Assembly (NCBI GenBank): GCA_963210315.1
Contig: OY723271.1
Span: 1,240,001-1,304,000, forward strand
Reading direction: 5' to 3'
Length of the DNA stretch: 64,000 bases
Source: Rhynchopus euleeides
Taxonomy: Eukaryota > Euglenozoa > Diplonemea > Diplonemida > Diplonemidae
This document shows positions 48,409 to 60,737 of this stretch, in pieces. How positions within the stretch are numbered: position 1 is the stretch's first letter; each line of letters starts with the position of its first letter. The notes beneath the pieces are model-generated. The model was not told the DNA's origin and did no database searches. It saw only the letters and a program-made list of their open reading frames with translations. The translations under genes were made by a program, and so were the position numbers.

Positions 48409-49449
48409 ATGCCCCGCGCCGCCGATCATGACAGCGACAGCAGCAGCAGCACATCAAGTGACGGTGACCTCATGCCAGTCCGCAGCAGGAAGGCATACAC
48501 CGATCGACTGACTGACTTCGAGGCGTACGTCGCTGAGGAGGCTCCCCGGGTTCGTTCCATGAAGACAATCTACTCCGAGAAGCACATCAAGGGCTATCTC
48601 AAGGCCAAGCTGCAGGGGGGTTCTGCCGCATCGTCAATCTGGAACTACTACTCCATCATCAACTTCAAGGTCAAGATTGTCCACGGGAACATGATCAAGA
48701 CAAAGATGCCACGCCTCCACCAGTACGTGAAGAATCAAACAAAGGGCTACACCACCAAACAAGCCAAAACCTTCTCTTTTCAAGAACTGCAGGACTACAT
48801 GGACAAGGGCACCGGGTCGCTGGCGAGCAAGCAGGATCGTGCGCTTGTGGTGCTGGCCTTCTTCGGTGGGATGCGCTGCGTTGAACTCCGCAACCTGTCG
48901 ATCGAAAACATCACCGTTCAAGATGAGCAGATCAGCGTGAAGTTCTACGGTGCAAAGCAGGGAAGCGTCGCGATTGAACGGTCGTTTGTGGTCCCCAAGA
49001 TGCTGAACGAAGAAGCTGTGTTCTACGACGTCCTCAAGGCCCATCTGGCCCACCTCTCTCTGTCGGACCTCGTGACGGGGCCTGTCGCAAGACGCATCAA
49101 CAAGGCCGGCAGCGCGTTCCTCGCTTCGCCCATCGGGCGAAACCAATTCTACGGGCTGCCACGGAAGATTGCGCTGTGCCTGGAAAAGGACCCGGAGGGA
49201 TACACCGGGCACAGCATGAGACGCTCCGCCGCGCTGGCAGCGGCCAATGGCGGCGCGTCCACCATGGATCTCCGCAGGCATTTCGGCTGGCGCGGAGAAT
49301 CGACGCCGCAGCTCTACCTTGATGCATCCACGACACACCAGCGGAACGTCGCGCACATGATGTCAAGCCAGCCTGCACAGGGGACGACGACGGGAGCGCC
49401 AAGCCAGAGCAGGGTGACTGTGGATCTGAACGTCAACCTGCCGAGGTGA
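48409..49449 (+). CDS. Crypton-like tyrosine recombinase
   Basis: 346 residues in one exon. A Ser/Asp-rich N-terminus (SDSSSSTSSDGD) is followed by a helical core-binding domain (residues about 25-125) and the catalytic domain: Arg in FFGGMRCVELRNL, Lys in YGAKQGS, HxxR in GHSMRRSAALAA, the following His/Trp in RHFGWRGES and the nucleophile Tyr in QLYLDAS. All required residues are present, so activity is plausible. It has no reverse transcriptase, as in Cryptons, and is only distantly similar to the retrotransposon recombinase at 12819. Unusually, it is surrounded by inverted repeats; Cryptons normally lack them. The Asn-rich tail (TVDLNVNLPR) is not recognised. The ATG at 48409 follows an AC-rich leader (CACACATC). 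Confidence 0.92.
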   Translation: MPRAADHDSDSSSSTSSDGDLMPVRSRKAYTDRLTDFEAYVAEEAPRVRSMKTIYSEKHIKGYLKAKLQGGSAASSIWNYYSIINFKVKIVHGNMIKTKMPRLHQYVKNQTKGYTTKQAKTFSFQELQDYMDKGTGSLASKQDRALVVLAFFGGMRCVELRNLSIENITVQDEQISVKFYGAKQGSVAIERSFVVPKMLNEEAVFYDVLKAHLAHLSLSDLVTGPVARRINKAGSAFLASPIGRNQFYGLPRKIALCLEKDPEGYTGHSMRRSAALAAANGGASTMDLRRHFGWRGESTPQLYLDASTTHQRNVAHMMSSQPAQGTTTGAPSQSRVTVDLNVNLPR

Positions 49450-50680
49450 TGCCCTCTAGCCCCTGTGAAGTGTTGTAGCGAGTAGGAGCAATGTGGATCA
49501 AGCAAACTGGCCAGGACCTCGCCCCCACACCGCCCCTGCCCCCAGCCGCTTTTTCCAGGAAATAAAGATTTCCATTATTGCCCTCAATATTGCGGTAATA
49601 AGAAAGCTGAGTGTAAATAATGGATGAAGTCACTAAACCCAGGCTATATTCCTGTGACTGCTTTATTTCCTAGTTTTGATAAAAACTTTTTAATTACCGA
49701 ATGGTCAATAATATCGCCTTTAAGTCTCGTAAAGTGGTTTATTATTACCTCTTGGCTTATGGACTTTCTGCAGGAAACCGGTAATAATGGTTTCAGGACC
49801 GGTAATAAATAACGTTATCGGTAACGTTATTACCGTTATTACCGTTATCGGTAACGGTAATACCGTTATCAGTAACGGTAATAACGTTATCGGTAACGTT
49901 ATTACCGTTATTACCGGTAATACCGCGTTATTTTCGGTATTTTTGGGCAACTTCTATAGGGGGACCCTTTTCGAATTTTTTTTTCGGGGTGGCCAGAATG
50001 GGCTGTTTTAGGCTATTTGAGGCCATTTTCGAGCAAATTTTTGGGTTTAGAGCCACGCAAAGGGTCTAAAATGGGCATGCCAATCTCAAAAAATGCTCAA
50101 AATTCCGAGAGATTTCAGATTTTTCGAATTTTTTGACCGAGAAAATTCTGACCCCAAAATGTGGTCCTTGTGGTCTGGAACTGTCCGTTGTCGAAGGAAT
50201 TGGTGAAAAAATCGTGATTTTTGGCCTCTGGATCACCCATGCCGTCCCAAAAATCAAGCAAAAGAGGTTTGGTAGGTGCATTTTTGGGTGAACATGAGCC
50301 ATTGTGCCAACCTGCTTGATTTCACCCGAAAATTGGAATCCGTTGAATATGGTTTCTGATGAAAATGTGAAAATTTTCGACCTTCTTCGCAGTTTTTGCC
50401 ACTTCCTTGCCCCATCTTTCCCACCCAAAATCGAAGTACCGTGAATGGTGTTGTTGAAAGGTCCAAATTGCGTTGGTTGTGCGTAGTTCTGCCGAAATCG
50501 TGCACACGTTGTGCATAGTGCATGTGTAACGCCATTTGCGACCAAAATGTAAATTTCCTGCACCCGAGCGTTGACGCTTCCACACACCCTTACAAACCCA
50601 CTTGCCTGATGAAGGGGGTGGTGTGTAGAGCACGTTTGGCAGGGCTGAATGACACTTTCCGCGCGAAGGTCGTGTGCGTA
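49450..50680. other. 3' half of the recombinase unit and AT-rich filler
   Basis: 49765-49935 is the right inverted repeat made of GGTAATAACGTTATCGGTAA-type units. After 49940 comes AT-rich sequence with no convincing gene; a 283-codon minus-strand frame (50917-50066) has no domain and overlaps a dispersed repeat. Confidence 0.55.
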
Positions 50681-50880
50681 ATTAAAAAACGGTCCGAGGG
50701 CCGGAGGCCCGAGGCCTTTTTTTACCTGCACGAGGGTGCAATTGAGGCCGATACGGGGTGCAGATGATGGTTTCTTGCACAACCCAGTCATGTTTTGCAC
50801 ATCACGACGAACTCGGAAATTCCTCATATTTGCACTCCAGGTCTCATATTTGCACTGGTGCAAATATGGGACCTGGAGTG
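50681..50880. repeat. Dispersed foldback repeat, copy 2, and ATATTTGCAC palindrome
   Basis: ACGGTCCGAGGGCCGGAGGC and GCACGAGGGTGCAATTGAGG match 10735-10805. It is followed at 50821-50882 by a palindrome of CATATTTGCACTCCAGGTC and its complement, the counterpart of the TTAATTGCACT block at 10925. Confidence 0.8.
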
Positions 50881-51749
50881 CGTGCAAATAATGACTGGGG
50901 GGTGCAAGAAAGTTCAAATTGTGTAGTTCCTGCGTACTTCGTGCGTAGCCCGAGCGTACTTTGGGTAGTTCGTGCGTATATTGTGCGAAGCGTCTTTGAC
51001 AGCACCAGTAACGGACTTTTGGAACGTAACTATTTTAGAACGGACCGGGAAAAAATGGGCACGTCGCTACTTCGCGCTACTTCGTCGCTCGTAACGAGTA
51101 AAAATATCAGGTGGTTTATACACCGCCAATGTGAGGTGTGCGGGTGTATTCCTGAAGGATTCACTTCTGCGTCCACACTGAGTGATTTTGGAGTGATTTT
51201 CACTCCAAATTTCACTCCAGGAACATTGGATGCTGCAAGGTTGCAGGGGTTTCTGCAGTATTTGCCTTGAAAAAGCCAAAAAACATGATTTTTTCACGAA
51301 ACTCGACATGTCCGTGCGTTATTATCCAAAAAATGGTCCCAGGGGGGTATTCTGGAGCCATCTCCACCAAAAACTACACCATCCGCCCGCAAAATTGTCC
51401 GAATAACGCAAGTTTTCATGAAAATAACGGAAAAATAACGCGTTATTTTAGGAGAAAACGTTTTCCAATTTTTTGACATCACGGAGTGGCCCCCTGGAGT
51501 GATATTTTACCCAAGAAAATTCTTTTAGGGGGGGTAGGGACCCGAGTTTCGGGTCAGATTCACCGGGAAATGCTGCCTTTTTTGGGGTCAAAAAATAACG
51601 CAAAAATAACGTTATTACCGTTACTGGTAACGGAATAACGCCCAATGTATGATTATACATGTATAATAGTTGACATGCAAGTATTATACATGTATAATAC
51701 ATGTAAAAATCGGTATTTTTACATGTAAAATTTACAAGATCCCACCGTG

Positions 51750-54430
51750 TGGGGTCTGTGTCTCTGTTTGTGTGCGAGGCAGTGAGTGGGTGAATGCGTG
51801 AGTGCAAGTGTGTTTTCCGTTGTTCATTTTTGCTTCTTTCTGTGATCCCCCCACCCCCCACCCCCCCACCCCCTCCGACCTTACCCCACACTCTCTCTCT
51901 ATCACACATATCTCCCAAGTGCTTTGACGGCGTGCTGCCACCCCCTCCCCCCTCTGGAGCTCCAGCCAACGCAAGCGTTAGCCAGAGCAAACACAACACC
52001 TGTCTCGCTCTCTCTCTCTATCTCCTCCAATCTTCCCTTTTTCCCAAATCCATCTCCGTACTTCAGAAGTTTCGTCAAAAAAAACCAACCAAAAAAAATT
52101 TAGTCCGTTGCGATGTGTGTTCATGTATATGTGCTGGAGCCGTGGCCGAAGGCGATGTCGACAAATGAAACAGAATTTCTTTACTGTCTTGAGTCTGACT
52201 CTTGTTCCCCCCCCCCCCCCCCCCCCATGCCCCAGGCCCCTCCCCGCCCTCCTGTCATCCCATACAGTGGTGAGAAATGGGTACCATTGCTGCATCCTGG
52301 GAAGGTTGTCTGGCCATTCACTTCGCCCCGTCAGGCAGTTTGAGGTTTGAGGGAACGCAACCAACAGGGTATCCTGTGACAGTGTGTGTCTGTATCTCAG
52401 ATGCACTGTGTTACTCTAGCTTGAGGGGGGTGGATGGGTTGGGGTGGGAGGTTCCGTTAGCAGGTGCCCAGGCGGGAGTTGCCTTCTGTGCTCGCCCCAA
52501 CGAGCGGCAAAAAACCACGGATATGTACAGACACCATGTTCTGTTCGTTAGTGGCTGTGCCGAAGGAAGGAATCTGTCCAACGGAACATTTCGTTTTTTT
52601 CTCGCAGCAGTTTTGTTCTTTTTGATCCCGTTGCCTTTGTCATTGTCATTGTCATTGCCATTGCCATCGCTCCCCCACCCCACCCCACCCCACCCCCCCT
52701 CCCCATACACGCACATCCATCCCCTGAAACCATTCAGCTGCGTATGCAACAGGCATACATGTGGGAAAATATGATAGCCACCATCTCCCCGCATTGCTGT
52801 TTTTCTTAGTCGGTCCGTATCTGTGAAGTTAGTTTACACCCTGCGCTAGGAAATGTAAAGGAGTAACGTGGATCTGCCCGTCTGTCTGCCTGTCTATCTC
52901 TGTCTGTGTCTGTGTGTGAAAGTGGCATCTGGGCTCGACTGGCACATCCAATCAGTGTTTTCCTCCCCAATCCCCCCCCGCCCCCACCCCGGGGTCTTGC
53001 CAGGTGGAGATGTGACAGTCGCTGTATTCTTCTCGCCTACCTCGATTGTGGCTGCTCTGCTGTGTGCTCAGTTTCCTGTGTGTGTGTGACTGAACCGTTG
53101 CCATCCCCTGTTGAATCACGCGTATTCTTGCCAAACCTTGCATTTCTGTGCACCATCGCATCGCACGGTTGGCATGCGTACCCGCTACAGCTGCAGGTGA
53201 CCCTCCTGACCTTGTATGTCAAGCATGACTTCACCCTTCGTTCAAGGGCACCCCAAAAGTGAAGCCTGCACACCCCCAGGTGCCACCTCTCTGTATTGCC
53301 TCAGGATGGGTGCCAGAGAAAACTTCTCGAAGATGTAGAACTGCAAGCCTTTTCAAAGCTTCTCCCAGCGATCCGTGTGCTAACTGGGTGGTCACGCCCG
53401 TGCCAAGCCGCACCTGCTCATTGAGCTGCAAAACCAAGAAATAATACGGCGACCCCCTTGCGAATTGGCCACGGCTTTGCAGGTGAGTGTGCTGGGAGAT
53501 GCGAGGCTTCGATGCCACCTTTCTCGAGGCAAATCGAGCTGCTGCCCCCTCACCCCCTCCCCCTGACCCATGTGTGCACCCAGGGCTCAGAATGAACGAA
53601 AGGGCCGCCACCCGACATGCGGCAGGCGCATGGGATTGTCAGCACTTGAGGAGCGCCGCTTAACGAAGGCGGAAGGGCTCCGTGAATAATGTGTTGCCAT
53701 GGTTGAGAGAAAAGGAAACCAAACAAATGGGCAGCCCGGGGAAGGAAAATATTGCAACAAGGCAAAATATATATACAAAAAAGATGAACGAATTTCTAAG
53801 AACTCACTGGCAGGCAAGCATCGTGCCGCTTAACAGGGATGAGGATGTCTCCCCGCACACTCCCCATCTTCCGGAACAAAAGACTTTGTGATTTGAGGGG
53901 GTCGATCATAGTGTGTACAGCTGCGGAGATCCCATCAGCAGGAAGGGGTGGGGGGTGGGGAAGAGTGGGGGGACACGGTAGACAGTTAGAAAGTATAACT
54001 TTCGAAGGAAGGAGGGGGGGGGGGGGAGGGAGCCACATCTCCTTCGTACACACACACCCACTCACACAGCAGTTAGCTGTAATCTCCCCCTGTGGCCTCG
54101 AAGCCCGAAACACCACGAGGGGTGGGGGAGTGGGGGAGTGGGGGGAGGTGGCAGGGCGGTCTTCGATTCGTCAGCCACACTGTGTCATCCGCTCTCCTCA
54201 CACCGACACCACCACTACCATCCCTCTTCGAAATGCCCCCCCCTCTCCCCACACATTACCACTCCCCTCCATACCCCCCCCCCCTGCCCCCCCATGGTTG
54301 ACTCTTTGCCTTTCTCTTCTATTCGACAGCCCCCTCCCCCAACCGAAGGTAAGATCCTTATGCTTCCTTCTACACTTCTATGTCGAGACTCCCCAGCATC
54401 GGCGTCATGGGGGGAGCGAATGGCTTTTCT
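51750..54430. other. Low-complexity, C-run-rich region; no recognised gene
   Basis: C runs (for example at about 52206-52226), CATTGTCATTG repeats at 52638-52660 and CCCCACCCC tracts. Open frames up to 203 codons are Pro/Ser-rich and pass through these tracts. No domain, splice-consistent exon chain or RNA gene was found. Confidence 0.5.
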
Positions 54431-54565
54431 TTGGATATTTTTTTTGTTAGTTAGGCAAAGCCAACTTGGGGAAACTTTTCTGTGCCTTTAGCTGGATCGT
54501 GCGGCCCCCACTTCATCAGGTGTACACAACGGGTGGGGTCTGCGTTCCAACAAATTTACGTCATC
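54430..54565 (+). repeat. Dispersed repeat, copy 2
   Basis: AAAGCCAACTTGGGGAAACT, TCTGTGCCTTTAGCTGGAT and GTGGGGTCTGCGTTCCAACA; partner of 44780-44930. Confidence 0.75.
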
Positions 54566-55570
54566 CAGCGGGGGGGGGGGGGGCACAGATTTTTTTCTCA
54601 ACTTGCTGTGCTATGGCAGGCCCTGCTCCCCTCTCTCTCTCTCTCTCTCCAGCAGCCAACACTCCTTCGTGAAGCTAAATATCCTAGCTCCGCGTTAGCG
54701 TTTTCTCCGCCGCTGTGGAGGAGTGCGACTTCTACAGGCTGTGGTTTCAAAGGGCAGCGGCACCCGTTCCACACCGTGGAATGGGAAGCCACTGCAGAGG
54801 GTCACGCCTACGCAGCCTCTGAGATGTGTGGATCTGGTGTGGCGCCCATAGTTTGCGTGGTCAGGCCCTGAGGGCCTATTGCCCCTCTCCGAGGATAGGA
54901 TATCTGCTGCCACACCTTGTGTGTGTGTGTGACAGCAGCAGCGGCAACAGTGAGGTTCTATCCCCCGAGGGTAGGGTGTGCCAGTGACGGAGTGTTCCCC
55001 CCTGCACATGGCATTTGCGGTGTACGGATCTCCTGAGGAAGGGTTCAGCGTGAACATGGCCTGTGGGGGGGGGGGTGAGGGGATTTCTTGAGTGAATAGT
55101 CCGAAGTGAATTCACAAGCACCCTTCCCTCAGTGATCCTCCCGCTCCATTGCCTGTAGCGTGCGGACCGGGGCAGCACTGTTGCCGCCACCGCCACCGCC
55201 ACCCCCCCCCCCCCCTCCCCTCTCTCTCGTTTGGCAGGTCGGCTGTCTGTACCTTATATTTCTCGACTCCACTACCCCATTCGGCACTGCTGCAATAAAG
55301 ACCAACTTACCCCCTACCCCCCCCTGACCCCGTCCCCCACGGCAAAGACCGAGCATAGCTGGAGATGTCTTGCCATCCGATGTGCCATATCTACAATGCA
55401 GGGGCAAAGCCACGGGGAGTGTGTGTATCTGTGTGGTCTGTGCGTCTCGATTTCAGCCTTTATTTTTGTGCGCGAGTCGTTGCTAGCAGTGCCACTGCGA
55501 TGGCAGATGGGTCCAGAAGATCCGGCAGAATACCCTCTCTCCCCCTCTCCCCCCCTTTCTTTTGTGCAAG
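54566..55570. other. Spacer with G/C runs; no recognised gene
   Basis: G run at 54571-54582, CT tract at 54632-54650, CCGCCACCGCCACC block at about 55186. A plus-strand frame ending at 54871 has ordinary composition in its last 60 codons but no domain and no clear start. Confidence 0.4.
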
Positions 55571-55680
55571 GATCTGCCTTGTACAGCATATATGGTGTAG
55601 TGACTACAAAAAGGGCTAACATTGCAAGAAGGTGCTGGGTGACTTGCTTTTCCATTCACTCTCGACGATCAACCCCTCCC
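55571..55680 (+). repeat. Dispersed 3'-flank motif, copy 3
   Basis: GATCTGCCTTGTACAGCATA, GTGTAGTGACTACAAAAAGG, ACATTGCAAGAAGGTGCTGG and CACTCTCGACGATC; about 90% like the copy at 39978. No confident gene ends just upstream here. Confidence 0.85.
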
Positions 55681-58600
55681 CTTTATTTTGTCCCGGATAA
55701 AGATAATGGTTCAGCAACCCCCTCTCATCCTTGTTCCCATCGCACCGTATGGACGCCCACGCATGCACGGGTGTGTATGCAAGCAGGCTATGTACGCCAG
55801 TTGAGGATCAGCTACACCCATCATCAGATCATGCCTCTGATGAGAGCAGAGGTTCTGTATATATCTCGATCTTGGAGGCATATGCACCCCCATGATGGCG
55901 ACGTCGTCTTGGCGAGCTTCAACGCGACACAAAAGAGTGTTTGGTGGTGTGATTTCCTGTATCCCAGGCCGTGATTAGACAGTGGTCACGGTGGCATGCC
56001 ACCCCTATTCTGGTGCAAATTGCCAACGGAGTGTGGCGTCAGTTGGGCTGGGCGAATGCCCCTTTGCCACGGGATGCAGCTACTCCCGCTTTGGAGGGGA
56101 TGAAGAGGATTTGTAGACCCCAAACATGCCAAAACACAGCAGAGACAGAACATCGCACCAGATCTCGGACAGCAGCCTGCGTAACGAGTGAAGGGGAGAG
56201 AGGGCAGCTCTCTATTGGGTTTCGTTTTCGACAATGCCCCCGCCCCTCCCCCACCCACCCACCCACCCACCCTGGATTGCATGCAGCTGACCAGAGGACA
56301 CCATTTTTGTTTGCAACATCAATGAGTTCCCCCCCCCCCCCCCTCCCCTACATGTCTTTTATTTTTCTACCCCGTTTCTAACACCCCCCCCCCCCCCAGA
56401 TTTTTTACTCCATTCTGTTGTGTGTGTTCCTTCCTTCTTTCTTGCTTTTGTGATCCCCTTCAGCTGTCTACGCACTCACACACCCCCGCTCCCCGCTCCC
56501 CCCCTCCCCCATCCCCCGGAGTACTTGGCCATGAGGCTGCTGCTCATATCTCGCACCCTCGAGTCCCCCCCCTCCCCACCCACCCTCCCCCCCTTCTCTG
56601 TTATCCCTTCATGCGTCTCCTCTGGCCTCTTGCCCATTCCTATCGCTACCGGGAGGATCTCCGCGCCCCCCCCTCACCCCCGCCCCGCCCCCCCCCCCCC
56701 CGCCCCCCTGAAACTCGTTTTCAAACCACACACACGCATCCGACTCTGCCTCTGCTATTTTCATCTTCTCTTCCGTGGCTTATTCGTGCTGGAGTACACC
56801 CCCCCCTCCCCCACACCTCCTCATTGTTCTTTGGCGGCACAGGCAATGATTTTCGCCGCCAGGCGAAGCAAACATGCCAGAGCTGAACAGCCATGTCTCC
56901 AACCTACTCCAGAGATCACCCTCACGAGATTTTCCCGGCAAGTTGTGTGACCCCCTTCGGGTGACTGCTGCCACGCATGGATGTCTCGTCTCCGCTGATC
57001 AGAGGTCACTGTTCTGTGCTCCCACGTCCCACAGCAGAGTCTCCGCCTGGGTCGGAGTAAGGCAAGGCAGATGTCTGTGGGTGGGGTGCAGTTGGAGGCC
57101 TCTGCGGTGGTGTGAGTCATGCCCCGCTTTGTGTGGGTGCGTAGCAGTGGAGGATACATCGGAGCCCGCTCGGGTGAGGACTGCACTCAGCAAAAAAAGT
57201 GGCGGTGGTGGCCATGAGTGTGCGTCCTTGCCTCCGGAAGTTCGCCAGTAATCCCAGTTGCCTCTTTTCCCGTTTTTTCTGCTTCACTCGGTGACAGATG
57301 TGTGCCTTTTTTCACCCGGATGCCCCAAGCACGCCGCACAGAAACTTCTCACCATTGGGTTTCGCGTTGTGTGTGGCATTGCGCTTTCATCTGTGTCTGC
57401 CGTCGGCTTCAACCATCAACCATCCACACTCGCTCTGTTGCACAGAGTGAGTGCGCCACTTTTTTGCATTTTGTGTGCGGATCTGTATTGAACGATTTGA
57501 ATAATTTCGTTCAAGACAGTTTCTTTTTTTGCCACTCACAAGTGACGGCATTTGTGAAAAAGTGTGTGGGTGTGTCAGCGCATTTCGCACCAGATTCATG
57601 CTCGGCACGACCTCCACCTGAAACGGTGATGAAAGAGATGCACGCATTACGCAGGCCCTCAAAGTAGGGAGACATGTGTGTGGAGGTCACTCTCCGTGTG
57701 GCCTACACTAAGCAATAACCGGTCCATGTGCGGATGGGCATGGTGCGGCTGGTGCATTGTTCTGTTCCACCGCAGGGTATGCTCACTCAAACTGTCGTCA
57801 TCGCACGCACACCCTGCAAGGCGGGCAACATGCCATGAACGGTTCATCACTCGCAGCTGGGCATCACACACTCGCATGCAGCAGATTACCCCTTCTACCC
57901 AGAGCTGTCTGCTGCTCAGTGAAAGAGTTTGTGGTTACGGTTTGCCCTTCTTGAAATATCCACGCTCGAGCAGGATAGCGTTCACCCTGCCATCGAGTGA
58001 AGAGGATATCGAATTTACGCCTTTTCTTTTGACGGGTTACGAGCGGTGGGCCATGGCGAATATGTGAAGTACCGGTGGGAATCGTATTGACTGGAGCCTT
58101 TGGGTCATCACCTTCATGCGCCTTCGGGCCCCACCACGGCCTTGAGACGCAAGTGTGCGCTCAAACAGAAATGGTTCGGAGCTGGTGAAATTTGTTTCCA
58201 CTAGAATGCGAACGGAGTACGATTTTCTCGAAATACCCCCCCCCCCACCCAAGAAGTCGACTTTGCGCCTTACTTTTATCTACATAGTCAGCCCCCCCCC
58301 CAATTCTCTTCCCCTCTCCCCCCCCCCCCAAGTTCTGGCCCCCCTCCCCTCCCCACCCACTCCTCTTCCCCTCCTTCATCCACCACCCACCCCCCCTCTC
58401 TCTGCAAGAACCACTGTAAGAAACCATTCGACCAGAGCCCGGAAGCCCACCGATGCAGTTGCACAGTTGCACAATGATACGTTTGGGGGCCATTTTCGCT
58501 CAGAAAATGGCAGAAAGGTGAGATGAGCGGAGCCGCCTCACAAAACTTGCTGTAAAGTGGCACGGTTTGACACAGCGGTGTGGCACGGAGCGAAGTCCCC

Positions 58601-60737
58601 CGTTTCCTTGATATTGGCTCTTTCTGGTCACCGTCCTGGAGTGGGCAAGGGCTGGGAGGTTCCTCGCACCGTTGTGGAAGGGGGAGGGGGTTTGTAAATG
58701 GGGGAACCCACCGAGAGCTGCGATTGGAGCAAAAAAGGAGAAGGAAAAAAAAATGCCAACGGGTCTGTGCAGTAGCCTGGATGGCGCAGTGCCTGCCGAC
58801 GCCAACAGAAGAGTCGCATGCGAGTGTCTCGACAGCGTCAGCGAAGGGTGTTTCAATTTCACCGCGGCACACTGTTCACATCCAGAGAGACTTGGGCCCC
58901 CCGAGATCGCTGCCTCTGCTACACGGCGTCTCTGCTTGGAGCGCTGCCCCAGGCTGTGGGTGGCATCAAGGCAAGCACGGGTGCTGTGGGAGCAGATGAG
59001 GGAGGTGGGTTTCCGCGGGTTGCAGTAGGTTGCGATCGTCAGCACGCTGCGATTCGAAATGTCCGGCGGATACCAAATGTCAGCATTGGGAAGTAGCAGA
59101 CAGGGGTGTGGAGGCGGGGGTGGGGTGGGGGGAGGGGGGGGGCAATTTTCTTCACCGGTCCTTAAAATGAAGTTAGTTTTGAAAAACGAAAAATAAACGA
59201 GGATAAGGTTGTGTTAGCTCTTGGTGAAAAAAAACATAAAATGGAAACGAAAAAATTGGGCACCCTCCCCTCTCCCCCCGCCCCCCCGCCCCCGGTGTAA
59301 AATGAGTTACTCGACTGTGAGCAAAATTTTTGCAAAATCTAGCAACTGCGAAGAAGGAAAAGTAAAGTGTGAGTGTGTTGTGAGGAGTTGGATACAAATA
59401 TTCTGAAAACACTGCAACTGCCGGCACGCACACACCCGACGAAAGGAACGAGTGGCCACAATGGCGGGCCAAGTCCAGTCAATATGCGGCTATCACAGCC
59501 CGTCCTCCAAGTCTCTCTCTCTCTCTCTCTGCTGATACCCCGCACCTTCCCCCCGATGTCGCTCTCTCTCCCTCTCAATAAGAAACTCAGAAGCAGAAGA
59601 GAAGAAACGAAATGAGAAGAAAATCACGCCAGTTCTCGTTTGTCAAAGCGAAAAAGAGAAACCCCGCCGGATACGGTCCTTTTTTTTGGTTGACAAATCA
59701 GTACAATGCGAGCAACCGCCCGACGCACCGCACACAAGTGGTCTGCAAGATGCGGCGGGGCTGACCCGCTCAAACAAATATAGGTGGACATTGCACACAA
59801 CCACTCACACCCACTGACTCACACACACTGCGGCACACAGACAGATGCGGTGCGAAGGAGTAGTCAGATGCCATTACCCGAGTACTGCCCCTGCCCCCCT
59901 CCCCCCTGTCCCACCCTCCCCCAACTCTTTGGATTGCGCCAGGCTATGCTCCGGCGATTGCCCCAGCAGTGATTCCGCATCTCAATCACCGCCACCCTGC
60001 ATGAAGAAGAGGAGGCGGCACGCTGCAGGCTCTGCAGTGTCAAACAGTCTTCACGCCGCGCCGCACCCGCACCCCATGCGTGCCTGTGGGGGGTCGCTAA
60101 CCCGACGCCTCAGGGGCAGGTGCACAGCCCTGCACGCATGGGCCGGGAGGGGGTAGGGTAGGGTGGGGTGGGAGAGGGAAGCGCTGCCTGCAACGGCACC
60201 AGACAACGACGAGAGGCGACGAGATGACGACGACGACGACGCTGTGGTGGGTGGGTGGGTGGGTGTGGGCAGGGCACATTCGGGGTGAAGCCGCACAGCG
60301 CCGAAGGGGGTCAGCTCAGCTGTCGCCTGCGCAGGGGTGGGTGGGTGGGTGGGTCAGCAGGGGTGGGTGTGCCGCACCCCCGGGTCGCGAGAGTGACGCG
60401 GGGGTCGGCCATGCTGCAGCTGCACTGCACCGCCAGCCTGGGTGTGGTGCGCTGTGCTGTGGGGGTGGGTGGGGCATGCCGTGCACGCAACAGCCACACA
60501 GGCATGCGGCACAGGCACCGCACATCGGGGTCGATGCTGGGAGGGGTCGCTCACCCGACACCTCCGGGGTTCAGGGGAAGGGGTGTGTATGTGTGTGGTG
60601 GTGCAGGGCGTGCCCTTGTGTCTCTGGAACTTTGTGCCTCGGTGCAAAGGTTCAGCACAGGCAGCCCGACGGCCCTGCCTCCACCACACACCCTCCTTCC
60701 CCTCACTCCTCCCCTCCCCCTTCCCATTCCTGCACTC
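55681..60737. other. Low-complexity region; no recognised gene
   Basis: Long C-rich stretches (56330-56350, 56385-56397, 56670-56705, 58290-58400), CT and GT tracts and GGGTGGGT blocks (60245-60265, 60335-60355). The frames in it (up to 320 codons at 60224-61186) are Cys/Gly/Pro-rich readings of simple sequence. I found no conserved domain. Confidence 0.5.

Larger units (their letters stand above)
47440..51749. mobile_element. 4.3-kb composite element with CACGGTG ends carrying a tyrosine recombinase
   Basis: The outer terminal inverted repeats pair over about 100 bp: 47440-47540 with 51650-51749 (CACGGTGGGATCTTGTAAAT onward). The ends are flanked by TG on both sides. A second shell (TTATTGCGTTACCAGTAACG at about 47922, reverse complement near 51610-51640) and a third and fourth nearer the gene (TAACGGTAATA-rich; CCTGAAACCATTATTACCGG at 48325, reverse complement at about 49779) are nested inside. 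The right side is about 1.4 kb longer than the left because of extra sequence at 49940-51600. The CACGGTG heptamer and 2-bp flank are the same as in the 14167-17101 element. I read it as a CACTA-like non-autonomous element that received other insertions, including the recombinase unit. Confidence 0.75.

Noticed and set aside
50066-50917. 283-codon minus-strand frame
   Set aside because: It crosses a dispersed foldback repeat and AT-rich filler; no domain or partner.
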